Assembly: GCA_033344775.1 (NCBI GenBank)
Contig: JAWPMT010000005.1
Coordinates: 913,501 to 977,500 of the forward strand
From: Cytophagales bacterium
GTDB lineage: Bacteria; Bacteroidota; Bacteroidia; Cytophagales; Cyclobacteriaceae
Direction: 5' to 3'
DNA length: 64,000 nucleotides
Part shown: piece after piece, positions 1-9,280 of the stretch
Numbering within the stretch: position 1 is the first letter of the stretch
Layout: the number at the start of each line of letters is the position of its first letter
The notes under the pieces: generated by a model
Databases searched by the model: none
Told to the model about the DNA's origin: nothing
The model's input: only the letters and a program-made list of their open reading frames with translations
Program-made: the position numbers and the translations under genes

Positions 1-1631
1 GAGCATTGATCCTTTGGCAACAAGCCGAGCAAGCACAATTAGCGGCCGTAAAAGCACAATTGGTAGCAGTTGAAAATGAAAAAAAGGCAACCACAGAAGC
101 AGATCGAGCCAACAAAGAAGCGCGTAGGGCTAATAATGAAGCCCGAAGAGCCAATGATGAAGCCACCCGTGCCAATAGCGAAGCAGATCGAGCCAAATTG
201 GCAGAAGCAGACGCTTTACAAAAGAAAGTAGAAGCAGACGCTGCTAAACTAGTGGCCATTGATAATGAGAAAAAGGCCAATAACCTCAAAACCATCGCCC
301 GTCGCGAAAACAGGTTATCAACCTCTCTGATCTATGCTTACCAGACCCGAAATACTGAGAGTTCTTTGATCGATGAGGAATTCCCCAGGAAAGTAATTCA
401 ATCTTATTATTTCCATCAAAATGATGGTGGGGACACCAAGAATGACCCAGACATTTTCACGGCACTTTTCCGGGTGGCTACTTCAAATCGCTATGAACCG
501 GAGGTGAATATTGTTAAGAAATTCGGCAATAATGATCTCCCCTATCGGCCATTTGCGATTCACTATGCGCCACAAACGACTCATTACTACACGCTGAAGA
601 AGCACAAACATCATACAATGCTGGATATTCGAACACGTGAGGACGAACTCGTGAATCAATATGAGTTTGTGAATACAGACTTTGAAGGTGGCGTTGTTTC
701 CCCGGATGGCAAATATTACTGGGCATTCGGCAGAAATGGACTGCATCGATTAAGCCTGGCTGATGGAATACTGGAACGTGTGGGTCGATCTACGGAAGCG
801 GTAAAAAAAGTAGCCATCGCGAGCATTCCAAGAAAAGAAAATGGTGTCCAGTTGTTAAACGAATACATCGTTGCTGTTTCTACAGTTGATAAGATCACAT
901 TGTACAAAAACGTGCAAGACAAGACGACCCAATTACCCCATCCGATCAAGCGAACCGAAGATTATGTTTTCGCAGAAGCAATGGACATAGAAGGTTCATC
1001 CGGTGGTTACATGCTTTCGTACGGAAAAGGTGATAGTGTCATTACTGTCAGAGGCAGAAAACTAAATCCTCCGGATATGGCACGACCATGGATCAAAAGG
1101 CTTGACAAATCAGATACAGACCAGGTTTCCGCAATAGATATGGCCGGATTCAAAATTGCGATCGGGACACGAAGTGGCAAAGTAGCAGTTGGAGAGATTG
1201 GTCCGATCAGTCGGGATAAAACATTTGCTGTTACTCAAAAATCTAAAAGCAGGATCAAAAAGATCGTGCTGGGTAATGTCTATTTCGCGGCGATCACTTT
1301 TGGAAATCAATTGGAGAAAACGAAGCTGATCCTTAATACAATCTATAGTGAAATCAACGCCTCCGATGGATCTGGCATGGCACACGTCGAACGCGATAAT
1401 GAAGATATCATCAGTGATATCGCACTGACAGGTAGCAATTTGTTCTACGTTGAGAACAATAATTACGTGAAATTTCACACGCTCCAGGCCACTCAGATGG
1501 TGGAGCAGATCTGCAACCTACTTCAGGATTGTGATCAGGAATTTGAAATTTTTAAAACCTGGTACCAGGAAGAAACCATGGTCCAAAATGAATTAAAATT
1601 CTGTAACTGTAACGAGGAAGAAACTGAATGA
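1..1631 (+). CDS. Coiled-coil / beta-propeller protein, C-terminal part (5' end outside window)
   Basis: The frame is open to the window edge and the first available start is a TTG inside a hydrophobic stretch (ALILWQQAEQ), so the true start lies upstream. The visible ~540 residues open with about 100 residues of charged, alanine-rich coiled coil made of repeated units of the type (A/E)xRANxEA. A globular part rich in beta strands and short Gly/Asp turns follows, which looks like a degenerate WD40-type propeller. In Bacteroidota this tail (membrane helix, coiled coil, propeller) usually follows an N-terminal STAND NTPase, caspase-like or TIR domain; which one applies here cannot be seen. The stop overlaps the next start (ATGA), so the gene is translationally coupled to the TonB receptor. 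The architecture is fairly secure; the function is unknown. Confidence 0.6.
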   Translation, partial: ALILWQQAEQAQLAAVKAQLVAVENEKKATTEADRANKEARRANNEARRANDEATRANSEADRAKLAEADALQKKVEADAAKLVAIDNEKKANNLKTIARRENRLSTSLIYAYQTRNTESSLIDEEFPRKVIQSYYFHQNDGGDTKNDPDIFTALFRVATSNRYEPEVNIVKKFGNNDLPYRPFAIHYAPQTTHYYTLKKHKHHTMLDIRTREDELVNQYEFVNTDFEGGVVSPDGKYYWAFGRNGLHRLSLADGILERVGRSTEAVKKVAIASIPRKENGVQLLNEYIVAVSTVDKITLYKNVQDKTTQLPHPIKRTEDYVFAEAMDIEGSSGGYMLSYGKGDSVITVRGRKLNPPDMARPWIKRLDKSDTDQVSAIDMAGFKIAIGTRSGKVAVGEIGPISRDKTFAVTQKSKSRIKKIVLGNVYFAAITFGNQLEKTKLILNTIYSEINASDGSGMAHVERDNEDIISDIALTGSNLFYVENNNYVKFHTLQATQMVEQICNLLQDCDQEFEIFKTWYQEETMVQNELKFCNCNEEETE

Positions 1632-4453
1632 AGAAGTTAGCCAGCATCATATGTTTCCTCGTCTTGTGCACATTCGCACAGGCACAGGAAAAATTTATTT
1701 ACGGATATATACTTGAACAAAAAGATGCAAGTATTATCCCGGAAGGGGCAACCCTGTCCTTGAGAGATAGTACCGGGATCACAGAACCGATCCAAAAGAA
1801 GAGCAATAAATTCAATGGGTACTTTGAATTGTTGGTTGAGGAGCGATTTGAAACGCTGATCATCTCCAAGGATGGTTATGAGACCAAAGAAGTCAATTTG
1901 ATAGAGCTCAAAGGGCTAATCCCTCAGGATTCACTGAGTCTCATCCGCAATTTACAACTGGACCTGAGGGCTTACCCCAGTGCACAAAGCAACAGCTTCA
2001 TCTCTACAGGACTTGAGGTGAAGAGAAAGATAGACTTTGCCGATGGCACTGCAGAAACCACTACCCTATTCGGGGAAGATGATGCCATTCAGGCCATTGT
2101 ACTTACACAATCCGAAAGTCAATCGGATTCGTTGCTAATTACCTCGGAAGTTTACGAAGATGAATCCATTTCCATTGCCGAGTATTTCAATGAGCTACCT
2201 GCCTCGGACCGGATCAACTTTATTCTGGCGGATACCCTGAAAGCAGTTGAAAAACTATTTTTCCAGCAAGGGATCTCAACTGCTGGAAAGCGGAACCAAA
2301 GCATTGGGCAGATTCCCGCCAGTGTGGTGATCGTAAGCAAAGAAGAGATTGCAGCACAAGGCTATCAATCTGTGCCTGAGATCCTTGAAAATGTGACCGG
2401 ACTTTATCTTTTTCGTGATTATTCCTGGTCAGGAGGCGACCCTATCGTGGGCATGCGAGGATTCTTCTCACAAGGCTTCAACAATGATATCATTATCCTT
2501 GTGAATGGCGTGAACATGTATGAAGAATACTGGGGCTTCTATCCGTTTTCACGGTTTCCGATAGGTGTAGAAGCCATCGACAGGATCGAAATTGTAAGAG
2601 GACCAATGTCTGTGCTCTATGGTAGTGGTGCCTTCTTCGGAGCCATTAACATCATCACCAATGCTCCTTTGGACAAGGAAGTAACGGACGAAGAGATTTT
2701 ACCAAAACACCTGGCTTTGTCCTACGGAAGCAGGGACACAAGAAGGCTGAGTGGTGGATTGAAATACAAGAAAGACCGGGTGAGTTTTGCTTTCAACACC
2801 AACATTACGCTTTCCGATGGATTAAACCAGCCATTCAGCAGGTTTTTACACGATACTACCAACGTAAGCGTAGCAAATGCCATTAGTAATAATCCTGCTT
2901 TAAGATCAACAACCGAAGCGATGCTTCCTGTAGAGCAACGCTACGTTAGTGCCTCCCTCAACTTGCAGGATAAGGCCGGTTTAACGCAATACAGTGTGGA
3001 CCTGACAGCCTCATCAGAAAACCGTGGCGTATTTGAATCAACGGCGGCTTCTTCTAATACCTTTTGTCAATGTCCTATTCCACAAGCCAATCCTAACGCG
3101 CCGGGCATTTTAAACAGAAGTTCAAGTGCGTATGGAGGTATCCGGGTTACACATTCCCCTCGGGACAATAACCTGAACCTGAACCTTAACTTGTTCTTTC
3201 ATGAATTCAGCACAGAAATAGACTATACGGCCGGCGGCAATCGATTTGGCTTGTCTTCATTTCTTTCCAAGGCTTTCGAATTGGAAGGAAGTGCATCAAA
3301 ATCCTGGGACCGGCTAAGTGGTATTGTTGGGGTGAACGCCAGAACTGCTGTTGACTTATTCACTGCTTTTGACTTTCCAAACGACACATTGGGAGGTGGA
3401 AATGACTTTATTCGGCTGGATGGTAATTCTGAACTGAACCTTTTTTCAGCTTTTGGTGAATTCGAATATGAAGTGGTCAAGAATAAAGTATTCGTGACAG
3501 CTGGCGGCCGGCTAGAGCAACTCAGTGATTTTGATTTTCTCTCTGATGCCGCGATCAATACAACAGATACTATTCCTGATAATCTGGTCTTTCCTCCAAA
3601 CTCCAGTAGTATCACCGGAATTAAACCTGTATTCATTCCAAGGGCTGCAGTGGTCCTGAACATCAATCCCACTAACTTCTTGAAGTTCCTGTTTGGTGAG
3701 GCGCGGAAAAGGCCTTCCTTTGGAAATTTCACGGACAATAATGCGCTATCATTTCCCTTGATCCGAACACTGGAGTTGAACTTTATTCGGGAAAGTAAGA
3801 TCAACCCCGATAGCAAAATAAGATCAAGTTTAAACGCGAGTTTCTATAGAAATGAGATCGAAAATCTGATCAGCAGGATCTCTTCAACGAGAAATGGGCA
3901 ATCCGTATTTGGTAGTAGCAATGCTCGTAATGTAACAACTTACGGTGCCGAGATCGGCTTCTTACTTCAAGAACCGAGCAAGTGGAGCATTGAGGTCAGT
4001 GGTTCGTACAACCAATCCGACGAAATACAAGAGCTTACCGAAACCCTGTCTGTCGAAGATAGTACCGCTTCCTTTTCCCCGGTATTACTGGCTTATCTCA
4101 AAGGCTCCTATTACTGGTCTTTAAAGCCTTTTGATTTGCAATTAGGACTTAATTCACGGTACATATCTTCTTCCAGATCAGAGTTCACCCTGGACGAGGG
4201 TGTTCCAAGAAGATTGGGTCAAACAGTCCCTAGTTATGTGGTGACCAACATGAATATAAGATTCAGCCCTTCTTCCTTGAAAGAAGATCATCAGAGAAAC
4301 AAATTTCGTAACCTGTATATTGCATTGAACATCACCAATATGTTTGATGTCGACATACAATACCCCACAACTGGTAACAATGAATCCTGGGCCATTCAGG
4401 GCTCCCCCGGCTTTGGTCGGCGATTCTTCCTTACCCTGGGCATAGACATATAA
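1628..4453 (+). CDS. TonB-dependent outer-membrane receptor
   Basis: This 941-residue protein has a Sec signal peptide (residues 1-19, ending FAQAQ). A small beta-sandwich resembling a carboxypeptidase-regulatory domain follows (~20-115), then an unusually long linker (~115-220), a plug domain (~225-345, with IVRGPMSVLYGSGAFFGAIN), and a beta-barrel ending in the aromatic-rich strand RRFFLTLGIDI. Such receptors import siderophores, cobalamin, glycans or peptides using TonB energy. There is no adjacent SusD, so it is not a standard Sus pair. Its ATG overlaps the upstream stop, and the A-PCP-TE synthetase follows after 41 bp. Uptake of a product related to that synthetase is possible but is inference only. 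Confidence 0.88.
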   Translation: MKKLASIICFLVLCTFAQAQEKFIYGYILEQKDASIIPEGATLSLRDSTGITEPIQKKSNKFNGYFELLVEERFETLIISKDGYETKEVNLIELKGLIPQDSLSLIRNLQLDLRAYPSAQSNSFISTGLEVKRKIDFADGTAETTTLFGEDDAIQAIVLTQSESQSDSLLITSEVYEDESISIAEYFNELPASDRINFILADTLKAVEKLFFQQGISTAGKRNQSIGQIPASVVIVSKEEIAAQGYQSVPEILENVTGLYLFRDYSWSGGDPIVGMRGFFSQGFNNDIIILVNGVNMYEEYWGFYPFSRFPIGVEAIDRIEIVRGPMSVLYGSGAFFGAINIITNAPLDKEVTDEEILPKHLALSYGSRDTRRLSGGLKYKKDRVSFAFNTNITLSDGLNQPFSRFLHDTTNVSVANAISNNPALRSTTEAMLPVEQRYVSASLNLQDKAGLTQYSVDLTASSENRGVFESTAASSNTFCQCPIPQANPNAPGILNRSSSAYGGIRVTHSPRDNNLNLNLNLFFHEFSTEIDYTAGGNRFGLSSFLSKAFELEGSASKSWDRLSGIVGVNARTAVDLFTAFDFPNDTLGGGNDFIRLDGNSELNLFSAFGEFEYEVVKNKVFVTAGGRLEQLSDFDFLSDAAINTTDTIPDNLVFPPNSSSITGIKPVFIPRAAVVLNINPTNFLKFLFGEARKRPSFGNFTDNNALSFPLIRTLELNFIRESKINPDSKIRSSLNASFYRNEIENLISRISSTRNGQSVFGSSNARNVTTYGAEIGFLLQEPSKWSIEVSGSYNQSDEIQELTETLSVEDSTASFSPVLLAYLKGSYYWSLKPFDLQLGLNSRYISSSRSEFTLDEGVPRRLGQTVPSYVVTNMNIRFSPSSLKEDHQRNKFRNLYIALNITNMFDVDIQYPTTGNNESWAIQGSPGFGRRFFLTLGIDI

Positions 4454-4494
4454 ACCACCCTTCGTATAGCACAGACATTTAACCATGACTAAAA

Positions 4495-6861
4495 ATGACA
4501 ACCAGCACCCCAACATTGTTAGGCCTCCTCAATCAACGCGCAGATAATGCCGCTGTATTTTATAAGGAGCAGCACATCTCTCACGGAGAGGTAGATATAT
4601 TGACACAAAATATTGCGCTTCACCTAATAAATTCAGGTATTCAAAAAGGTGATCGTGTGGCCATTTGCGTCGATCCGGGTCCGGATTTGCCTTTGGCCAT
4701 TCTGGGAATATTGAAAGCAGGTGCGGTTTTCGTTCCTCTTGATACAAATATTCCAAAGGATCGCATGAAATACATGATCCAGGACAGTGAGGCAAAATAC
4801 TGTATTTGGAACGGGGCAACCGAAGGTATACATCTTTCAATCGATGAGCTGAAGCAACGCATACAACCTGGAGGACTTCCTTCGGTAGAAGCAAACGATG
4901 CTGCTTATGTAATCTATACTTCCGGTACGACTGGTAAACCTAAAGGTGTGATCGTGTCGCATGGAGCGATCCTGGCTTACCTCAAATATGCGTGGGATAC
5001 TTACATCAAACAGGAAGGAAATGAAGTCATTGCGCTGATCACCTCCCCTTCTGTGGACATGACGCTCACATCGCTGTTGCTTCCTTTCATCACCGGGAAT
5101 ACACTCGCCATCTACAATTCGGGATCCAATCTTCAAAACCTGGTTGCTGCCTTAAAAGATGAGCGCGTCACGTTCTTAAAATGTACGCCGACACACTTAT
5201 CGATGATCTCGGAAGAGAACGCCAGCCATCGAAACATTACCACCTTCGTCGTTGGAGGGGAAGCATTGACTCGAACAGAAGCGATACGCATTTCCAACCT
5301 TTTCCAAAAAGCAGATATTTTCAATGAATATGGACCTACCGAAGCAACAGTGGGTTGTGTTGTCCAGCAATACGATGGATTGGCCAGTAGTGCGTATGTG
5401 CCCATCGGACAACCTGTTCCTAGTGCTTCGATCCTCCTGCTGGATTCAAATCAACAACCAGTTCAAGCAGGTGAGAAAGGTGAACTCTATATCGGTGGAG
5501 ATTGTCTGGCAATGGGTTACCTGAACAATCCTAAGGCTACAGCAGCTCGCTTCGTAGAAATTGAGGGCGACCGATATTACCGCAGTGGTGATGTGGTCCA
5601 ATATCAGCAAGGCACCCTGCAATACCTGGGACGGGAAGATGATCAAGTCAAAATCCGGGGTTATCGGGTAGAACCTGCTGAAATCTCAGAAGTAATCCTA
5701 AGCTATCCGGGCATAGAAAATGCCAATGTGAGCAAGGAAGGTCATCAATTACATGCTTACTTAAAGACCAAAGACGTGGAATTGGAAGAGCTGATGGCAT
5801 TCCTTTCCAAAAAGCTACCTTCCTGGATGGTCCCTACACAATACTTCCTGTCAGACCACTGGATGGTCAAGGCCAATGGAAAGCTGGATCTGGAGCAAAT
5901 GCGTTCCAATGCAAAAAAACTTACTTCCACTGATCAGCCTTCTTTAGAAGATACCGAAAATATTACGGACCTCATTAAACGATTGATCATTGCCAACAGC
6001 AGGATCAAACGGCTAACGAAAGGAACTAACTTGTTTCATGCAGGAATGGAGTCCATTCAATTGGTCAATCTGGTGGTAGATCTTGAAGAACAATTCAATT
6101 GCCGGATCAGCATGGGGCCAGTTGTATGTTCCCCTACTCTGGAAACACTGGTGCGGTCTGTTCAAACCGCAAGGGATCAGCCGGTCTTTTCAAAATTCAA
6201 TGAAGGGATCGACGCAACTGCCGTTTACTGCTTTCCGGCGGCCATAGGTGGTCCCATGGCATTTCGAGAACTGATCAAAGGCGATCAGGACCATTTGTAT
6301 CGCACGCTGGAAGATCCCGGGAAATTCATGGATCCGCTGAAAAGTTACGCTGATGCCCTTACAAAGGATGACCATTTCCCCTGCGTACTTTTGGGGTACA
6401 GTGGTGGTGGCAATCTTGCTTTTGAAGTCTGTAAGCTCCTGGAAGCCAAAGGCAAGAAAGTTTCAGCGATCATCATGATCGATGCATTCCGAAAACGATA
6501 CATTCCCAAAACCATGCCTGCGGATATTGTGATCATGAAAGAAGAAGCCATGGCACAATTGGGCGATGCCGCCAGTGACAATGCCCTGGAAGACTTGTCT
6601 CGATACTACGATCTGGTCAATTTTGAACTCAATGATTTTGAAGGATCCGTAAAAGCTGACGTGTACCTACTTACATCCGAAAACCGGACTACCTTTGGCG
6701 ACAGAAAAGTGGATGGAGTCCCTTTCTTTCACCCCTGGAGCAATTGTACAAAAGGAAATTTCAAAGAAATTCAAGGAGCCGGCAATCACGAGGACATGCT
6801 CAAAAAACCCTGGTTGGGCACAAACTCTCAATTGATCAGCCAGATCCTTAAAGCCTATTAA
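4495..6861 (+). CDS. Single-module NRPS-like synthetase: adenylation, carrier, thioesterase (A-PCP-TE)
   Basis: This 788-residue cytoplasmic enzyme has three domains. The adenylation domain (~1-470) carries YTSGTTGKPKG (141-151), Asp188 at the position that usually binds an alpha-amino group, NEYGPTE (277-283), YRSGD with the hinge region (~362-400), and catalytic Lys463 in NGKLD. The carrier domain (~490-555) has phosphopantetheine Ser520 in GMESIQL. The type-I thioesterase (~570-788) has Ser636 in GYSGGG and a candidate His765. There is no condensation, ketoreductase or terminal reductase domain. Such A-T-TE enzymes activate one acid and release it as a dimer, lactone, ester or free acid; RalA-type aryl enzymes share the layout. 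The retained Asp188 favours an amino acid over a 2-oxo acid. It sits between a TonB receptor and a TIR protein (6 bp gap). The product is unknown. Confidence 0.85.
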   Translation: MTTSTPTLLGLLNQRADNAAVFYKEQHISHGEVDILTQNIALHLINSGIQKGDRVAICVDPGPDLPLAILGILKAGAVFVPLDTNIPKDRMKYMIQDSEAKYCIWNGATEGIHLSIDELKQRIQPGGLPSVEANDAAYVIYTSGTTGKPKGVIVSHGAILAYLKYAWDTYIKQEGNEVIALITSPSVDMTLTSLLLPFITGNTLAIYNSGSNLQNLVAALKDERVTFLKCTPTHLSMISEENASHRNITTFVVGGEALTRTEAIRISNLFQKADIFNEYGPTEATVGCVVQQYDGLASSAYVPIGQPVPSASILLLDSNQQPVQAGEKGELYIGGDCLAMGYLNNPKATAARFVEIEGDRYYRSGDVVQYQQGTLQYLGREDDQVKIRGYRVEPAEISEVILSYPGIENANVSKEGHQLHAYLKTKDVELEELMAFLSKKLPSWMVPTQYFLSDHWMVKANGKLDLEQMRSNAKKLTSTDQPSLEDTENITDLIKRLIIANSRIKRLTKGTNLFHAGMESIQLVNLVVDLEEQFNCRISMGPVVCSPTLETLVRSVQTARDQPVFSKFNEGIDATAVYCFPAAIGGPMAFRELIKGDQDHLYRTLEDPGKFMDPLKSYADALTKDDHFPCVLLGYSGGGNLAFEVCKLLEAKGKKVSAIIMIDAFRKRYIPKTMPADIVIMKEEAMAQLGDAASDNALEDLSRYYDLVNFELNDFEGSVKADVYLLTSENRTTFGDRKVDGVPFFHPWSNCTKGNFKEIQGAGNHEDMLKKPWLGTNSQLISQILKAY

Positions 6862-6867
6862 CAAACC

Positions 6868-8211
6868 ATGAAAGTATATTTAGGTGGGACGGTCAACGGT
6901 TCGAGTTGGAGAGACTATGTGATATCAAACATCGATATCGAGTACTTCAACCCTGTGGTCGATGACTGGAATGAAGAAGCACATGAACGAGAATTGTACG
7001 AACGCCGGCATTGTCATTTCTCACTCTATGTGATCACTCCTAAGCTGACTGGCTTTTACTCGCTTGCTGAGGTCACGGATGACGCGATAAAAAGACCGGA
7101 TCGGACGATCTATTGCTACCTGAAAGAGGATGGAGGTGATGAATTCACCGAAGATCAATTGGTTTCACTCGATCAGATTGGGAAACGAGTGGAGCGGAAT
7201 GGCGGTCATTGGTTCCAAAACCTGGATCAGGTCATCCATCACCTTAATGCGGCTAAAAAGCAATCTGAAGGCTTTGAAGTAGGTGATCGTGAAAACCTTG
7301 ACGCCTACATTTCTTATGGACGGAAGAGCAGTAGGGAGTTCGTCAAAGACATGTCAGACTATCTGACGAAAGAAGGCATTCACACCTGGCATGATGACGG
7401 TCTGGTACCGCTCGAGATCCGGCATTTAGATCAAGTGAATCGGCTTATTGAAAAAGCAGATAATTTCATTTTCGTAATTTCTTCTCATGCCGTCAGATCC
7501 GAGTACGCCCTCAGGGAATTAGAATATGCGAAAAAGCTGAAGAAGCGAATCATACCTGTTATGCATGAGCAGCCTCACGCGTATCTGGACAATCTCCCTT
7601 TTGAGATTCGACAGGGCAAGATTCTATATTATACCGGAGGAGGACAGGCACAAGAATTGTTCGATCATATTCATGATGTAATTCTGGAAGAGCGTGAGTA
7701 TGTTCAAAAACACACGGAGCTCCTGCAAAAGGGATTGCAGTGGCAATTAGCAGACCAGGACCCAAGACTTCTCCTATATGGACTCGATCGTATAGAGGCA
7801 TCAAAGTGGCTGAAAACAACCTTTGAAAATGTAAGGCCTCCGGCGGTTCCTTCCGAAATTCACCTTTCATTCATTGAAGCATCCGAAGCACTCAACATCT
7901 CGAAGCAGCTGCTGCACTTCCTAAACCGGCTGACCTCCTTTCTCACGGAAAGGAAAGCTTTCGATAACTTTATTGGCATCGTCTCTTTGGCCAATCCAAT
8001 TTCACTTGTACCTCAGCTCATCACCGTACTGAATTCAGATGACCTATCCTCTGTATCGGAGTACACTTTTGGCCTATTTGCGTTCCTCAATCTCTGTTTT
8101 GCCCTGGTAGGAATCAAGCAAAAGAACCTTGGGATGTTCATCAGTATGTTCCTGAGTATGATCATGAATTTATGGATCATTGGCGTGAAGTTGTTTCCTG
8201 AGATATTTTAG
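6868..8211 (+). CDS. Nucleoside 2-deoxyribosyltransferase-like / TIR domain membrane protein
   Basis: This 447-residue protein has an N-terminal domain (~1-130: VYLGGTVNGSSWR, YFNPVVDDW, LAEV) that resembles the nucleoside 2-deoxyribosyltransferase-like fold. A TIR domain follows (~144-235: DAYISYGRKSS at its start, FVISSHAVRSEYALRELE near its end). Glu217 sits where NAD-cleaving TIR domains have their catalytic Glu. Next comes the helical region common after bacterial TIR domains (HTELLQKGLQW...LLLYGLDRIEASKWL), then two or three membrane segments (~366-442). Bacterial TIR domains often consume NAD or make cyclic-ADPR signals during anti-phage defence. It follows the synthetase by 6 bp and ends the operon. 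The domain calls are good; activity and a defence role are inferred. Confidence 0.8.
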   Translation: MKVYLGGTVNGSSWRDYVISNIDIEYFNPVVDDWNEEAHERELYERRHCHFSLYVITPKLTGFYSLAEVTDDAIKRPDRTIYCYLKEDGGDEFTEDQLVSLDQIGKRVERNGGHWFQNLDQVIHHLNAAKKQSEGFEVGDRENLDAYISYGRKSSREFVKDMSDYLTKEGIHTWHDDGLVPLEIRHLDQVNRLIEKADNFIFVISSHAVRSEYALRELEYAKKLKKRIIPVMHEQPHAYLDNLPFEIRQGKILYYTGGGQAQELFDHIHDVILEEREYVQKHTELLQKGLQWQLADQDPRLLLYGLDRIEASKWLKTTFENVRPPAVPSEIHLSFIEASEALNISKQLLHFLNRLTSFLTERKAFDNFIGIVSLANPISLVPQLITVLNSDDLSSVSEYTFGLFAFLNLCFALVGIKQKNLGMFISMFLSMIMNLWIIGVKLFPEIF

Positions 8212-8326
8212 ACTTCTTCTAAATCTAAATCCCCCGGTCTTCAGCCACCCCCTTTCCTAAAGGGGGACTTAATCCTATTGTAGCAACGTAAAGACCCAAA
8301 AAGTAACCTAACTGTAATTCCTTCGT
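8212..8326 (+). other. Intergenic stem-loop after the TIR operon
   Basis: A G/C-rich inverted repeat (CCCCCTTT, short loop, AAAGGGGG) lies near 8255-8274, about 45 bp after the TIR stop codon. It lacks a convincing T-tract on the plus strand, so it may be a weak terminator or an mRNA 3' stabiliser. Confidence 0.35.
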
Positions 8327-8349
8327 ATTGTAACTTATAAAGTTATAAT
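8327..8349. promoter_or_regulatory. Palindrome directly upstream of the Rrf2 gene, candidate operator
   Basis: ATTGTAACTT, ATA, AAGTTATAAT: two 10-bp arms that pair at 9 of 10 positions. The palindrome ends 3 bp before the Rrf2 ATG. Its size and symmetry suit a dimeric winged-helix repressor, and its position over the translation start suits autorepression. A weaker related pair, TGTAA-N9-TTACA (8847-8865), lies just upstream of the cupredoxin-like gene. Confidence 0.45.
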
Positions 8350-8352
8350 GCT

Positions 8353-8784
8353 ATGCGTGCCAGTACCGACTTCACCAAAGCCATCCAGATCTGTTTATTC
8401 CTGAACTTGAAAGAGGGAGAATTTAAATCCTCCACCCAGCTTGCAGAAAGCGTGGACACCAATCCCGTGGTTGTTCGCCGACTTCTGGCCAAACTCAAAA
8501 AGAATGGCATCGTAGATAGCATCGCTGGTGCACAAGGTGGGTTCCTCCTGGCCAAAGCGCCTGAACAAATCTCACTTTGGACCATTTACAAAGCTGTGCA
8601 GGAAGAGCAACTATTTGCCCGCCATAAAATCAATGACGACTGTGATATCAGCTGTAACCTGGAATTGCTGATCAAAGACACCTTTGACGAGGCTGAGCTT
8701 GCTATGAGGCCTTCTTTAGAAAAATCCAACGTGGCCAATTTATCCACTCAATTGGTTGAAATCCTTGATTTATCGATAGCCTGA
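8353..8784 (+). CDS. Rrf2-family transcriptional regulator
   Basis: This 143-residue protein has the Rrf2 winged helix-turn-helix (~5-65: FKSSTQLAESVDTNPVVVRRLLAKL, then a wing with AGAQGGF). A dimerisation helix and two close cysteines follow (CDISC, ~96-100), where Fe-S members have a three-Cys cluster site. With only two clustered Cys it may sense redox state by a disulfide, or carry an atypical cluster. Rrf2 proteins usually repress redox or nitrosative-stress genes. The next gene downstream is a small secreted cupredoxin-like protein, a likely target. The start was chosen for the conserved MRxSTDFTKA opening. The palindrome at 8327-8349 suggests autoregulation. Confidence 0.85.
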   Translation: MRASTDFTKAIQICLFLNLKEGEFKSSTQLAESVDTNPVVVRRLLAKLKKNGIVDSIAGAQGGFLLAKAPEQISLWTIYKAVQEEQLFARHKINDDCDISCNLELLIKDTFDEAELAMRPSLEKSNVANLSTQLVEILDLSIA

Positions 8785-8880
8785 AAAAAAAATAAAAAAA
8801 TTTCACCCTAATTGAAACTTTTAGAGTTACTAATGGGTTTAATAACTGTAACATTTGAAATTACATATCAACACAAAAAA

Positions 8881-9258
8881 ATGAAAAAGTTCTCAATCCT
8901 CCTCGTAGCAGCATTCGTATTCTTTGCAGCTAGTCAAGTTTCAGCACAAGACGCACCTAAAGTGGTCAAATTGACTCAAGTAGATGGTAAGTTCACCAAA
9001 TCATCATTGAACCTTAAGCCAGGTAAATACATCTTCGAAGTAACTAACAAGAAAGTAGACAGAGAAGTAGGTTTGGTAGTAGCGAACACTACAGAAGAAG
9101 GTAAAGCTGGCGATCATATCAAAGCAGGGTACTTAGCGAATACGATCAAGAAAGGAGAAACAGCAAGATCTCAAGTGGTAGAGTTAGGGGAAGGTACTTA
9201 CAAGTACTTCTGTCCGCTAAACCCTACCCCAGAATACACAATTACAGTTAGTGAGTAG
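8881..9258 (+). CDS. Small secreted cupredoxin-like protein
   Basis: This 125-residue protein starts at 8881 (MKKFSILLVAAFVFFA...), which gives a clean Sec signal peptide ending SQVSAQ. The longer frame from 8812 would bury that signal. The mature ~100 residues have the fold signature of a cupredoxin (LNLKPGKYIFEVTNKKVDREVGLVV, GTYKYFCPLNPTPEYTITV). Only the Cys of the copper-site loop is visible. The His and Met expected after it (CxxxHxxxxM type) are absent, so it probably does not hold a classical type-1 copper. The codon pattern is that of a highly expressed gene, and it follows an Rrf2 regulator by 96 bp with its own terminator. A periplasmic role in metal binding or redox protection is plausible. 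Confidence 0.7.
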   Translation: MKKFSILLVAAFVFFAASQVSAQDAPKVVKLTQVDGKFTKSSLNLKPGKYIFEVTNKKVDREVGLVVANTTEEGKAGDHIKAGYLANTIKKGETARSQVVELGEGTYKYFCPLNPTPEYTITVSE

Positions 9259-9280
9259 TAGTGAGTTTTTATGGTTGGTT

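Noticed and set aside
1-310. Tandem DNA repeats at the window start
   Set aside because: They are the coding trace of an (A/E)xRANxEA coiled coil, not an independent repeat element.
3223-3816. 197-aa minus-strand open frame inside the TonB receptor gene
   Set aside because: Lies wholly in the antisense of a well-supported barrel domain; no motif or start context.
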